Source: an uncultured Parabacteroides sp. (GTDB taxonomy: Bacteria; Bacteroidota; Bacteroidia; Bacteroidales; Tannerellaceae). From it: a stretch of DNA of 45,774 nt. Shown one piece after another: positions 1 to 6,772 of this stretch. The stretch lies in the NCBI GenBank assembly GCA_949289155.1, contig CASEMX010000019.1, positions 1 through 45,774 of the forward strand, written 5' to 3'. A program made the position numbers and the translations under genes. The notes below the pieces were generated by a model. It was not told where the DNA came from, ran no database searches, and was given only the letters and a program-made list of their open reading frames with translations. Numbering within the stretch: the first letter of the stretch is position 1; each line of letters opens with the position of its first letter.

Positions 1-423
1 TGCCCTGTTCTCTTCGCTGTCCAACACGTTCAGCATACTGCGCACTTCGGCTGTCTCCTTGTGCAGTTCGTGCCGCCCGATGCCCCGATAGGGTGACAAC
101 TCCTGATGCAGTTGCAAGGCTGCGAGGCGTTTCTCCTCAATAACCGAGGTACGCATGACGTTGACCACGCCGTTGATGGAGCCGATGATGCTGTCGCGCC
201 TCTTGTCGCCTGCCCGCATTTGCGGCGTCGTCTGGAAGCTGCGTTTACGGTTTACGATTGATTCCAACACCTTCACCTTCTTCCGATACGCCGCGATTTT
301 GTTCTCAACGTGGAGCACCTCCGGCGTAACCCGCGTGATATGCTTCTCGACAGTGACGTGGAAATCGGCGCATGCCCCTACGGTCATGCGGCTTATGGTG
401 AATTTACGAAGTTGCTGTGCCAT
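1..423 (-). CDS. DUF6261-like protein, N-terminal 141 residues (cut by window edge)
   Basis: The reverse strand is open from an ATG at 423 to the window edge, 141 codons without a stop. The protein begins MAQQLRKFTISRM and is rich in Lys, Arg and Glu, with no signal peptide or membrane segment, so it is probably cytosolic and helical. Residues 70-137 carry the pattern I associate with the Bacteroidales family DUF6261: a charged AGDKRRD segment at 71-77, a KRLAAL stretch at 98-103 and an HKETAEVRSML stretch near 121-131. That assignment is from memory of the family and was not checked by search. DUF6261 has no assigned function. The gene sits about 33 bp downstream of tandem array A, and a promoter at the far end of that array (762-791) points into it. 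The array should therefore be the 5' untranslated leader of this gene. The C-terminus is outside the window. Confidence 0.72.
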   Translation of the reverse strand, partial: MAQQLRKFTISRMTVGACADFHVTVEKHITRVTPEVLHVENKIAAYRKKVKVLESIVNRKRSFQTTPQMRAGDKRRDSIIGSINGVVNVMRTSVIEEKRLAALQLHQELSPYRGIGRHELHKETAEVRSMLNVLDSEENRA

Positions 424-455
424 ATATTAACATTTTTTATTTAGTTCGCGCGCTT

Positions 456-755
456 TGCACCGGTGCAACGTCTCTGAAGTACTACGGCGTCTATGTACCG
501 GTACAACATCGCTGAAGTAGTTCAGAGAGTCCATGTACCGGTGCAACGCATCTCAGAAGTAGTTCAGAGAGTCCATGTACCGGTGCAACACGTCTCTGAA
601 GTAGTTCAGAGGAGTCATGCACCGGTACAACACGTCTCTGAAGTAGTTCAGAGGAGTCATGCACCGGTGCAACGCGTCTCTGAAGTAGTTCAGAGGAGTC
701 ATGCACCGGTGCAACACGTCTCGGAAGTAGTTCCGAGAAGTCATGCACCGGTGCA
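456..755. repeat. Tandem array A: eight units, 42-bp period, two dyads per unit
   Basis: Eight copies of a 12-bp palindrome, TGCACCGGTGCA or one- to two-base variants such as TGTACCGGTACA, start at 456, 494, 534, 576, 618, 660, 702 and 744. The spacing is 38, 40, then 42 five times. Between palindromes lies a second inverted repeat, CTCTGAAGTAGTTCAGAG (7-bp arms, GTAG loop). Its centre is exactly 21.0 bp from the palindrome centres on both sides; for example palindrome centre 665.5, inverted-repeat centre 686.5, next palindrome centre 707.5. The last unit has both arms changed together (CTCGGAA and TTCCGAG), keeping the pairing. The first three units, nearest the DUF6261-like gene, are more degenerate. 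The 42-bp unit keeps frames open on both strands, but the symmetry points to DNA or RNA function rather than a peptide. Confidence 0.95.
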
Positions 756-761
756 CGCTTA

Positions 762-791
762 CAAAGTTAAAGATTTCTTTTAAGATACAAA
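762..791 (-). promoter_or_regulatory. Predicted Bacteroidetes-type promoter firing into array A
   Basis: On the minus strand there is TTTG (788-791), an 18-bp spacer, and TAACTTTG (762-769), matching the -33 TTTG and -7 TAnnTTTG consensus. The expected start is near 755, which is the outer edge of the last array A palindrome. Transcripts would cross all of array A before the DUF6261-like start codon at 423. Confidence 0.62.
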
Positions 792-860
792 TGGATTTCG
801 CCTTTTTCGGAGAAAATTCGGGGGGATGTCGATGGCGTCAGCGAAGACGCCGCGATTTTT

Positions 861-1283
861 TCATTCGAGCCGTTCGAATTCGTTGAAATCGCCGTCGTCG
901 TAGTAGCAAATATGGTTTGTGGCAGATATCCACGCCTCGACGGAGGCTGTGTCGCCCTCCATCGTCAGCCACAACATAGGATGCTCATAGCGGTAGGTCC
1001 CGTGCGTGACGCTGAGCGTATCCCACGCGGTCGTCGTCTCCTCATCGGGCACTAACCGGCACGTCGTCATCGTGAACGTCCCGTCGCCGAAATTCAGCTT
1101 CTCTTCTTCAACATGCATAGTAACCGGAGAATTTGATTCGGTCACATATTTCGGCGTGACATTGAGCCACTCGGAGTCCGGCAGCACTTGCGGCTCGCCG
1201 TACATCCGCATCTCCTCGCTGTCGGAGCAAGCCGTGCAGAGGAGCAGTGCCATGCTTAAAGAAATCGATAGTAAATGTTTCAT
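861..1283 (-). CDS. Small predicted lipoprotein, unknown function
   Basis: A 140-residue protein whose N-terminus, MKHLLSISLSMALLLCTACS, has a basic start, a hydrophobic stretch and a lipobox-like TAC with Cys19, so it is probably exported and lipid-anchored. The mature part is acidic, with short beta-like stretches (for example FGDGTFTMTTCRL and GTYRYEHPMLWLTMEGD), which suggests a small beta-rich fold; I do not recognise the family. The stop lies 106 bp beyond the end of array A, and a promoter is predicted at 1330-1360. The tandem orientation means that read-through could enter array A, but the separate promoter at 762-791 suggests independent expression of the array and DUF6261-like gene. 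Confidence 0.75.
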   Translation of the reverse strand: MKHLLSISLSMALLLCTACSDSEEMRMYGEPQVLPDSEWLNVTPKYVTESNSPVTMHVEEEKLNFGDGTFTMTTCRLVPDEETTTAWDTLSVTHGTYRYEHPMLWLTMEGDTASVEAWISATNHICYYDDGDFNEFERLE

Positions 1284-1329
1284 GATGTGAATTTTAGAGT
1301 AAATATTCAGGTTGCTGTATTGTTGTTCG

Positions 1330-1360
1330 CAAAGTTAAGCGGATTATCCGGAAAGGCAAG
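1330..1360 (-). promoter_or_regulatory. Predicted promoter of the small lipoprotein gene
   Basis: On the minus strand CTTG (1357-1360), a 19-bp spacer and TAACTTTG (1330-1337) match the Bacteroidetes -33/-7 pattern. It lies about 47 bp upstream of the lipoprotein start at 1283. Confidence 0.55.
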
Positions 1361-1405
1361 GGGAGGTAGCCCTGCTTTTTTGCAGAAAAAATAATTGCAG
1401 AAAAG

Positions 1406-1436
1406 TTTGGCTTGGAAAATAGAAGTCGTACCTTTG
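1406..1436 (+). promoter_or_regulatory. Predicted promoter of the NYN gene leader
   Basis: TTTG (1406-1409), a 19-bp spacer and TACCTTTG (1429-1436) fit the Bacteroidetes consensus exactly. The predicted start near 1443 is just before the folded element at 1449-1522. Confidence 0.75.
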
Positions 1437-1448
1437 CACTACGATTAC

Positions 1449-1533
1449 GCTCTTGGCGACGCGTGTCCGATAGCTGCCGTGTCGGTGCTTATTCTTGATA
1501 ATGGACACGCCAACCCCTGAGCATTATTTTTTT
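1449..1533 (+). ncRNA. Folded leader RNA with terminator-like T-tract before the NYN gene
   Basis: The first 90 nucleotides of the predicted transcript can form one long hairpin. GCTC (1449-1452) pairs with GAGC (1519-1522), TTG (1453-1455) with CAA (1511-1513), and GCGTGTCC (1461-1468) with GGACACGC (1503-1510); a smaller hairpin, CCG-TGT-CGG, lies inside. The structure is followed by a T-rich run (1524-1533), and the NYN start codon comes at 1538. This resembles an attenuator, or a small RNA with its own terminator. I recognise no known riboswitch class. The pairing is directly visible; function as an RNA is inferred. Confidence 0.55.
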
Positions 1534-1537
1534 AACT

Positions 1538-2221
1538 ATGAGAAATTCCAATTTACCTCCCATCAAAGTAGCCGTTATGATTGACGGCGGATTCTTTATA
1601 AAAAGATTCAATTCGTTATACAACAAAGATAGGGAAATGAGTGGCGAAGAAGTGGCTGAACACTTATACACGATGGCTCATAAACATGTCGGCTCGCGAA
1701 ATACACTTTATCGTATTTTCTATTATGATTGCCATCCGTTATCGAAGAAAGTCCACAACCCCATAACCGGAAAGCCTATCGATTTCAGCAAGTCTCCGGA
1801 ATATAAATTCAGGGAAGAACTCATAGAAGCATTGAAAAAGAAGCGGAAAGTAGCCCTGAGGATAGGAGAACTGAAAGACAATAACAATTGGCACATTTAT
1901 CCCAAAAGGGTAAAGGAGTTGTTAGCCGGGAAAATCAACATATCAGACCTGAAAGAAAACGATGTCTATCTTGAGGTAAGGCAAAAAGGTATCGATATGA
2001 AGATTGGAGTTGATATAGCCTCGCTTGCCTTGAAGAAGTTTGTCGATACAATCGTGCTTTTTTCCGGCGATTCCGACTTTGTCCCTGCAGCCAAATTAGC
2101 GCGAAGAGAAGGCATCGACTTTGTGTTAGATCCCATGTCTGCGAATGTGGAGCCGCAACTGTTTGAACATGTGGATGGAATGCAAAGCGTAAGACCTACT
2201 CTGAGAAAGAAAAAGAAATAG
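1538..2221 (+). CDS. NYN-domain (PIN-like, DUF88/LabA-type) protein
   Basis: A 227-residue protein with the NYN/PIN-like fold typical of metal-dependent RNases. The acidic residues expected at the active site are present: D16 in VAVMIDGGFF, D153 and D159 in KGIDMKIGVDIASLAL, and D178/D180 in FSGDSDFVP. The domain spans about residues 10-210 and ends in a basic tail, RKKKK. No signal peptide or membrane segment is present, so it should be cytosolic. In this family the enzymes are presumed to cut RNA, but substrates are mostly unknown. It is a single-gene unit: its own promoter at 1406-1436, a folded leader ending only 15 bases before the ATG, and a convergent glycosyltransferase gene 28 bp after the stop. 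The leader-plus-RNase arrangement invites comparison with RNA-antitoxin systems, but nothing here proves it. Confidence 0.88.
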   Translation: MRNSNLPPIKVAVMIDGGFFIKRFNSLYNKDREMSGEEVAEHLYTMAHKHVGSRNTLYRIFYYDCHPLSKKVHNPITGKPIDFSKSPEYKFREELIEALKKKRKVALRIGELKDNNNWHIYPKRVKELLAGKINISDLKENDVYLEVRQKGIDMKIGVDIASLALKKFVDTIVLFSGDSDFVPAAKLARREGIDFVLDPMSANVEPQLFEHVDGMQSVRPTLRKKKK

Positions 2222-2249
2222 CCCGAAGACCGCCACGAGTCCGTCGGGT

Positions 2250-3131
2250 TCATTCAGCCTCAGGCAATGTACATAGGTAGCCTAACTTATAGAAGGCGAA
2301 GAGGTATAACGAGGGGTGGTTGCCGGTCAGGTTGCGGACCAGCAGCGGCTCTGTGGCGCGGAACAGGGCGCGAATGAACGGAACCATGCCCAGCCGCTGA
2401 AGTTTCCGATGCCAGACCAACAGCCGGATATGCGGCGCGAGCCGGTCGATGTGGGGTAATAAATTCCGGATGGAGTGGCGTATTTTCCGCAAATAATCCG
2501 CCGCGTTATCGGTGGTGTGGTGGTAGACCGGGTTGTCGATATGGCAGATAGCGACGTTCGCCTGCTTCAGGCGGATGCCGAATGAGGCATCCTCGTAACC
2601 GAAGTGCATCTGCTCGTCGAACCGGACGGCATTGAACGTCGCCTTGTCCGCGAGGAAGCACATGCTGATGAACCGATCGTAGGGCTGGCGGTTCCGCTCT
2701 TCGGCAGAAGCCTCCTCCACGCGGATGCCGTATTCATACCGCAGCCGGCACATGCGCGGCTGGGCGGTACGCTCGTAGATAAATCCTCCGCACACGACCG
2801 TGTTCGGACGGGCGGCCTCCAGATAGCGGGCCAAGAAGCGGGGGTGCGCAGGGTAGGTGTCCGCGTCCATCAGAAGAAAGAGGTCATACCGCGCCTTATC
2901 GACCAAGCGGTTCCGAATCCGTGCCGGTCCCACGTTCTGTTCCATTTGGAGGTATGCGCAACAGGGGCGTTGGGCGGCAGCCCGGTTCTTCTCCTTTACC
3001 GCTTGAAGGGTAGAGGCATCGTCCGCCACAAGAATCTCGAAAGGGATATCCAACGCGACGGCTTGAGCATACAGCGCTTGCACCAAGTCCGCGCAGCACT
3101 GATTGTAAGTAGGAATCAAAATCGACAGCAT
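2250..3131 (-). CDS. Glycosyltransferase family 2
   Basis: A 293-residue GT-A enzyme that should transfer a sugar from a nucleotide-sugar donor at the inner face of the membrane. The N-terminal MLSILIPTYN strand, the DD pair at residues 37-38 and the metal-binding DAD at 89-91 (LLMDADTY) are standard GT2 signatures, and FGYEDASFGIRL near 190 matches the catalytic ED motif region. The reading frame is open further upstream, but the ATG at 3131 begins exactly at the conserved first strand and lies 4 bp after the preceding gene's stop. It is the last gene of the operon running from 7741. The acceptor and donor cannot be read from the sequence. Confidence 0.88.
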   Translation of the reverse strand: MLSILIPTYNQCCADLVQALYAQAVALDIPFEILVADDASTLQAVKEKNRAAAQRPCCAYLQMEQNVGPARIRNRLVDKARYDLFLLMDADTYPAHPRFLARYLEAARPNTVVCGGFIYERTAQPRMCRLRYEYGIRVEEASAEERNRQPYDRFISMCFLADKATFNAVRFDEQMHFGYEDASFGIRLKQANVAICHIDNPVYHHTTDNAADYLRKIRHSIRNLLPHIDRLAPHIRLLVWHRKLQRLGMVPFIRALFRATEPLLVRNLTGNHPSLYLFAFYKLGYLCTLPEAE

Positions 3132-3135
3132 AATC

Positions 3136-4377
3136 TCACGGGATAATCGAATGGAACAGGGCAGCGAATTGTCCAGCCTGCTCCTTTCGGGAATATTTCT
3201 GTAACACTTCCGGCCGGGTAGCCGCCTCCGTATAGCCTTGCTGCTGCCAAACGGAGAAGTTCTGCATGAGGAAGCCGGAGACCTCCTCCGCGTTGTTCGC
3301 CGCCAATCCCGCATTCGCCTCTTTCAACGCCTCTTCCAACACCCCTTCGTCGTTGCGGACGCAGAGGATAGGCTTCCGTACGGCAAGCGCCTCGAACAGT
3401 TTGGTGGTCATGACGCCTTTCGGTCCAGACGCGCCGGACTTGTTCGTCAGCAGCAGGATGACGGAGCTGCTGTTCAATATGTCGGGGATTTGGGTCGCCG
3501 CGACGAAGCCCTTCATCTCCATAAAGGGCAATACGCCATACCGCAGGGCCTCGGCGCGGATGATTTTCCAAGACACCTCATCGATATACCAATCGACCCG
3601 GCAGTTCTCCGGAGAGAGCTTGCCCAACGAAGACAAATGGCGCAGGCTTTCGAACAATAACGAAGGGTCGCGCATCGCCGTGCTGAGCAACCGCCCCGTA
3701 TAGGTAATGGTAAACCGGGGCGTCCGGACATGCTTCGGATAGAATATCTCCGGGTCGAAGCCATTATAGATTAATTGTACGTGCGGATTGTAGGAGCGCA
3801 ATACATTCACGTGCCAGCGGGACACGGTGGTGACGGCATCGGCTGCGGATAATGCCAGATTCCTTTTCTGCAGGCTCCTCTGCCGGAACAGATGCACGAC
3901 AAGCGGCTGCAACAGCGGGAGCTTAGGCATCTTCCGCGAGATGAATTCATCGCCCGAATACTGCTCTATGATATCGCGCAGGTCGATTACGAAAGGAATA
4001 CGGTACTTTTCCGCCAACTGCTTAGCCGCCGGCAACGGAAACGTACGGTACGTGCTGCACAACAGGACATCGAAATGCTCCTTACGGATAAGCCGTTCAG
4101 CCGCACGACGCATCTTCCAGTTCTTATAGTCGAACAGGGAAGAACACAGGAAACTTAGCCCCCACTGCACTTTCCGGATGAACGGATGCTTGTTGGTATA
4201 AAAGCTCACCTCATGCACTTCGCACAATCCTGCCAAGAATTGGAAATTCCCCGCAGGCAATTGTTCCGTGACGACGGTCGGTTGCCATCCCAACGCACGG
4301 ATATATTTGCATAAATAGCCCATGCGCGGACCGAAAGCCGGAGGGAAAATATCACAAAGAATCAGTATCCGTTTCAT
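3136..4377 (-). CDS. Glycosyltransferase family 4-like
   Basis: A 413-residue GT-B type enzyme. The start, MKRILILCDIFPPAFGPRMG, is the usual first strand and glycine-rich loop of GT4 enzymes; NGFDPEIF near residue 206 and the following TYTGRLLS segment mark the linker and second Rossmann domain. The C-terminal domain carries a KLFEALAVRKPILCV segment, the usual position of the donor-phosphate-binding E-x7-E-type motif. It overlaps the epimerase stop by four bases (ATGA), so the two genes are probably translationally coupled. Together with the epimerase and GT2 gene it likely builds a surface glycan or secondary cell-wall polymer. Confidence 0.85.
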   Translation of the reverse strand: MKRILILCDIFPPAFGPRMGYLCKYIRALGWQPTVVTEQLPAGNFQFLAGLCEVHEVSFYTNKHPFIRKVQWGLSFLCSSLFDYKNWKMRRAAERLIRKEHFDVLLCSTYRTFPLPAAKQLAEKYRIPFVIDLRDIIEQYSGDEFISRKMPKLPLLQPLVVHLFRQRSLQKRNLALSAADAVTTVSRWHVNVLRSYNPHVQLIYNGFDPEIFYPKHVRTPRFTITYTGRLLSTAMRDPSLLFESLRHLSSLGKLSPENCRVDWYIDEVSWKIIRAEALRYGVLPFMEMKGFVAATQIPDILNSSSVILLLTNKSGASGPKGVMTTKLFEALAVRKPILCVRNDEGVLEEALKEANAGLAANNAEEVSGFLMQNFSVWQQQGYTEAATRPEVLQKYSRKEQAGQFAALFHSIIP

Positions 4378-5474
4378 AAGAGCTGCAGGATTTTATACGC
4401 TGTTGAACCTTCGCCATAATCCGTGATGGCATCCCGTCGCTCAGGCTGATTGCGGAGGCAATCCAGTATGCGCTGAGGAGAAGCCCCCGCCAATTGGTTC
4501 CAGCCCGCCGTTACCGTTTCCACCCATTCCGTCTCTTCCCGCAAAGTGATGCAGGGCGTTTTATGGAAGTACGCCTCTTTCTGAATGCCGCCGGAATCGG
4601 TCAAGATACACCGTGCATTCTTCTCTAACATGACCATGTCTAAAAAGCCCAGAGGCTTGATAAGATGGATGTAGGGATTGGATAGCAAGTCCTCTTTTAA
4701 TTGGTATTTCTCCAGACAGATATGCGTGCGGGGATGCAAAGGCAGGACAATAGGGCACGAAGCTGCCGCGATTCCCTTTAATGCTTCGCATATAGACGAA
4801 AGCCGCTCGACGCTGTCTGTATTTTCTGCCCGATGGATGGTACACAGATAGAAAGATTTTGCCCGAAGATGCAATGTATCCAAGATGGAAGAGCCCTGTT
4901 CCGCCAAATCTCCGAACAGGAGCGCCGCATCATACATGATATCCCCCACATGGTGCACCCCTTCTTTAATGTTTTCAGCCGCCAAATTCTGAACAGCAGT
5001 ATGTGTCGGACAACAAAGCAAATCGGACAGGTGGTCGGTCAGAATGCGATTCAACTCTTCCGGCATCGCCTTGTTGAAGCTCCGTAATCCTGCCTCTATA
5101 TGTACGATGGGAATATGAAGTTTGCCTGCGGCTAATGCGCCTGCCAAGGTAGAATCGGTGTCCCCATAGACAACTACATAATCCGGACGGTTATTTAGTA
5201 AAATCTGTTCGATTTCAATCAGCATCTGCCCGGTCATCGCTCCATGCGAACTGTTTCCGCAGTGGAGTTGCCACGTCGGTTGGAGGATACCCATTTCAGA
5301 GAAAAAGATTTTACTCATATTCTCATCATAATGTTGCCCGGTATGGATAAGTCGCTCTTCGATAATTTGATGAGGATTCATTTTATTTTGTTCTGCGATG
5401 GCCCGGCTCAGCATAGCCGCTTTGATAAACTGAGGCCGCGCTCCGACAATCGTAATTATTTTCTTCTTTTTCAT
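4374..5474 (-). CDS. wecB: UDP-N-acetylglucosamine 2-epimerase (non-hydrolysing)
   Basis: A 366-residue protein of normal family length. It interconverts UDP-GlcNAc and UDP-ManNAc, supplying ManNAc units for surface polysaccharides. Diagnostic stretches are GARPQFIKAA (11-20), HTGQHYD (44-50), YGDTDSTLAGALAA near 130, HIEAGLRSFNKAMPEELNR near 145 and TDSGGIQKEA near 293, which binds UDP. The start at 5474 overlaps the upstream gene's stop by four bases, so the operon is tightly coupled. The presence of a ManNAc-forming enzyme suggests that the polymer contains ManNAc or ManNAcA. Confidence 0.95.
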   Translation of the reverse strand: MKKKKIITIVGARPQFIKAAMLSRAIAEQNKMNPHQIIEERLIHTGQHYDENMSKIFFSEMGILQPTWQLHCGNSSHGAMTGQMLIEIEQILLNNRPDYVVVYGDTDSTLAGALAAGKLHIPIVHIEAGLRSFNKAMPEELNRILTDHLSDLLCCPTHTAVQNLAAENIKEGVHHVGDIMYDAALLFGDLAEQGSSILDTLHLRAKSFYLCTIHRAENTDSVERLSSICEALKGIAAASCPIVLPLHPRTHICLEKYQLKEDLLSNPYIHLIKPLGFLDMVMLEKNARCILTDSGGIQKEAYFHKTPCITLREETEWVETVTAGWNQLAGASPQRILDCLRNQPERRDAITDYGEGSTAYKILQLL

Positions 5475-6760
5475 GAAATCAGTTCATTTATTAGCTGAGC
5501 ATAGAGTTGTTTGTGGTATCCTTTGTCAGCAAAAGAGGTATTGTGCCATAAAAGGACCGCTTCTCCTCCATATTGGCGAATCTTACGGAGTAACAATTGA
5601 CAATAAGCCAACGCCTCTTCATAATCCAACCCCATATACTGCGAATCACTCAACGTACAATCCATAATAGCCAACGGATGTAGAATCAGCGGAGTTAATT
5701 GTCGCGTAATCGGGTTAATCCATTGCACAGGACGGCATGTTCCCAAGCGGAATCCGCTGATATCCGCATAGCCCATCGTGAAATCTTCTGTGATTCCAGC
5801 TTTGATTAGTTTGTCAAAGTCTTCCGGTTCGCGTGACCTTAGGTAGTGATTCCGGTTTTTAGTGATGTTTTCCAGATTCCATACGTGGTCCAATATCTCT
5901 TTTTCCATGGAAATCAAAGAAGGATGCTCGCTTACGTCGTAACTGCTGTGCAATCCGAATTTGGCATCTCTGTCTTTTAATAGAGTCAGCAGCTGCTTTA
6001 TGCTGTTTTGATGGATAGAATAATAGGGTTTGTCGTACTTATGCTTCCCCCCCGCTTTTAGAAAAAACAGAGTGTCGCACTTTTGGTTGTAAATATCCTT
6101 TACTTGCTGATTTTGCTCCAATATCCATGGGAAAGTATAATAGGGGTCCTGTTCTATCGCCCCATTGAATAACTTCCACGCTTTCCAAAATCCGCCTCCT
6201 TTTAGGGTCTCTCGGATAACGCTACGGATGCTTCTGCAGAAAAACGGGGCATCTATATCGTGCGTTAACCATATTTTCCGAATTTGGGCTGTTGGTTCTT
6301 TGATTCTTATTTCTGTTTGCCGGAGCCAATTCCTTAATAGCTTCCCATATTCTTCGATAATCGGCCGATGTATGAATCCTGCCTTTACAGGAAGCGACTC
6401 TTTTCCGGGGAAACGCCCGTGTATGTCCCTTATATTCCTTTTCTGAATCTCTTCATAGCGAGTTAGCAGGAAATAACTGCTTGCAATGATATCCGCATAC
6501 ACTATTAATGTATCTTCTTGCCATTCTATTCGCGGGGAACCGAAAAGAAAGGGAACATTATCTATTTCCATTAAAGGCAGCTTCGGCAGAGATTCCGGCG
6601 TCCCATAGATATCCGGATCAAAAAAGCGCGAAGGTATGATGACGACCTTGTATTTGTGGAATAAGTTCGGATTGGAGGTATAACCAATCAGACTGCTGTA
6701 AGCCCCAGCCCGGTTAACTCCTAATAGAAAACGGAGAATGTAATTAATAATCAGATTCAT
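5471..6760 (-). CDS. Polysaccharide deacetylase-like protein with DUF7033-type N-terminus
   Basis: A 429-residue protein. The C-terminal half is a carbohydrate-esterase-4/polysaccharide-deacetylase-like barrel beginning at WLTHDIDAPFF (D168 and D170 are candidates for the catalytic and metal residues), with FGLHSSYDVSEH near 290 and a final VLLWHNTSFAD motif. The N-terminal 150 residues resemble the DUF7033 domain that precedes such barrels in Bacteroidetes. No clear signal peptide was found, so it may act in the cytoplasm or on lipid-linked glycans. It sits between the FemAB-like gene and the epimerase in a tight operon. The exact substrate is unknown. Confidence 0.8.
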   Translation of the reverse strand: MNLIINYILRFLLGVNRAGAYSSLIGYTSNPNLFHKYKVVIIPSRFFDPDIYGTPESLPKLPLMEIDNVPFLFGSPRIEWQEDTLIVYADIIASSYFLLTRYEEIQKRNIRDIHGRFPGKESLPVKAGFIHRPIIEEYGKLLRNWLRQTEIRIKEPTAQIRKIWLTHDIDAPFFCRSIRSVIRETLKGGGFWKAWKLFNGAIEQDPYYTFPWILEQNQQVKDIYNQKCDTLFFLKAGGKHKYDKPYYSIHQNSIKQLLTLLKDRDAKFGLHSSYDVSEHPSLISMEKEILDHVWNLENITKNRNHYLRSREPEDFDKLIKAGITEDFTMGYADISGFRLGTCRPVQWINPITRQLTPLILHPLAIMDCTLSDSQYMGLDYEEALAYCQLLLRKIRQYGGEAVLLWHNTSFADKGYHKQLYAQLINELIS

Positions 6761-6772
6761 GCTTTTTGAATA

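Noticed and set aside
155-430. Plus-strand open frame of 91 codons
   Set aside because: It is antisense to the DUF6261-like gene, which has the better protein pattern, start position and promoter context.
456-755. CRISPR array
   Set aside because: There are no unique spacers: both halves of each unit repeat. No cas genes are in the window. The same applies to arrays B, C and D.
491-783. Open frames on both strands across array A encoding 14-residue repeats (such as APVHDSSELLQRRV)
   Set aside because: A 42-bp unit is a multiple of three, so any stop-free frame stays open across all units. Frames are open on both strands, and the conserved features are dyads with a paired arm change.
1449-1533. 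Type III toxin-antitoxin RNA antitoxin
   Set aside because: Such systems have short tandem RNA repeats and a ToxN-type endonuclease. Here there are no tandem repeats and the protein is NYN-type; only the layout is similar.
2222-2249. Possible terminator between the NYN and GT2 genes (CCCGA...TCGGG)
   Set aside because: The stem is only five pairs plus a short inner match and has no T-run; too weak to list as a feature.
2604-3146. Plus-strand open frame of 180 codons opposite the GT2 gene
   Set aside because: It is antisense to a gene with intact GT2 motifs, and it has no domain or promoter of its own.
3116-3571. Overlapping minus-strand frame within the GT4 gene
   Set aside because: It is an Arg-rich out-of-frame shadow; the 3136-4377 frame has full GT4 motifs and coupling to both neighbours.
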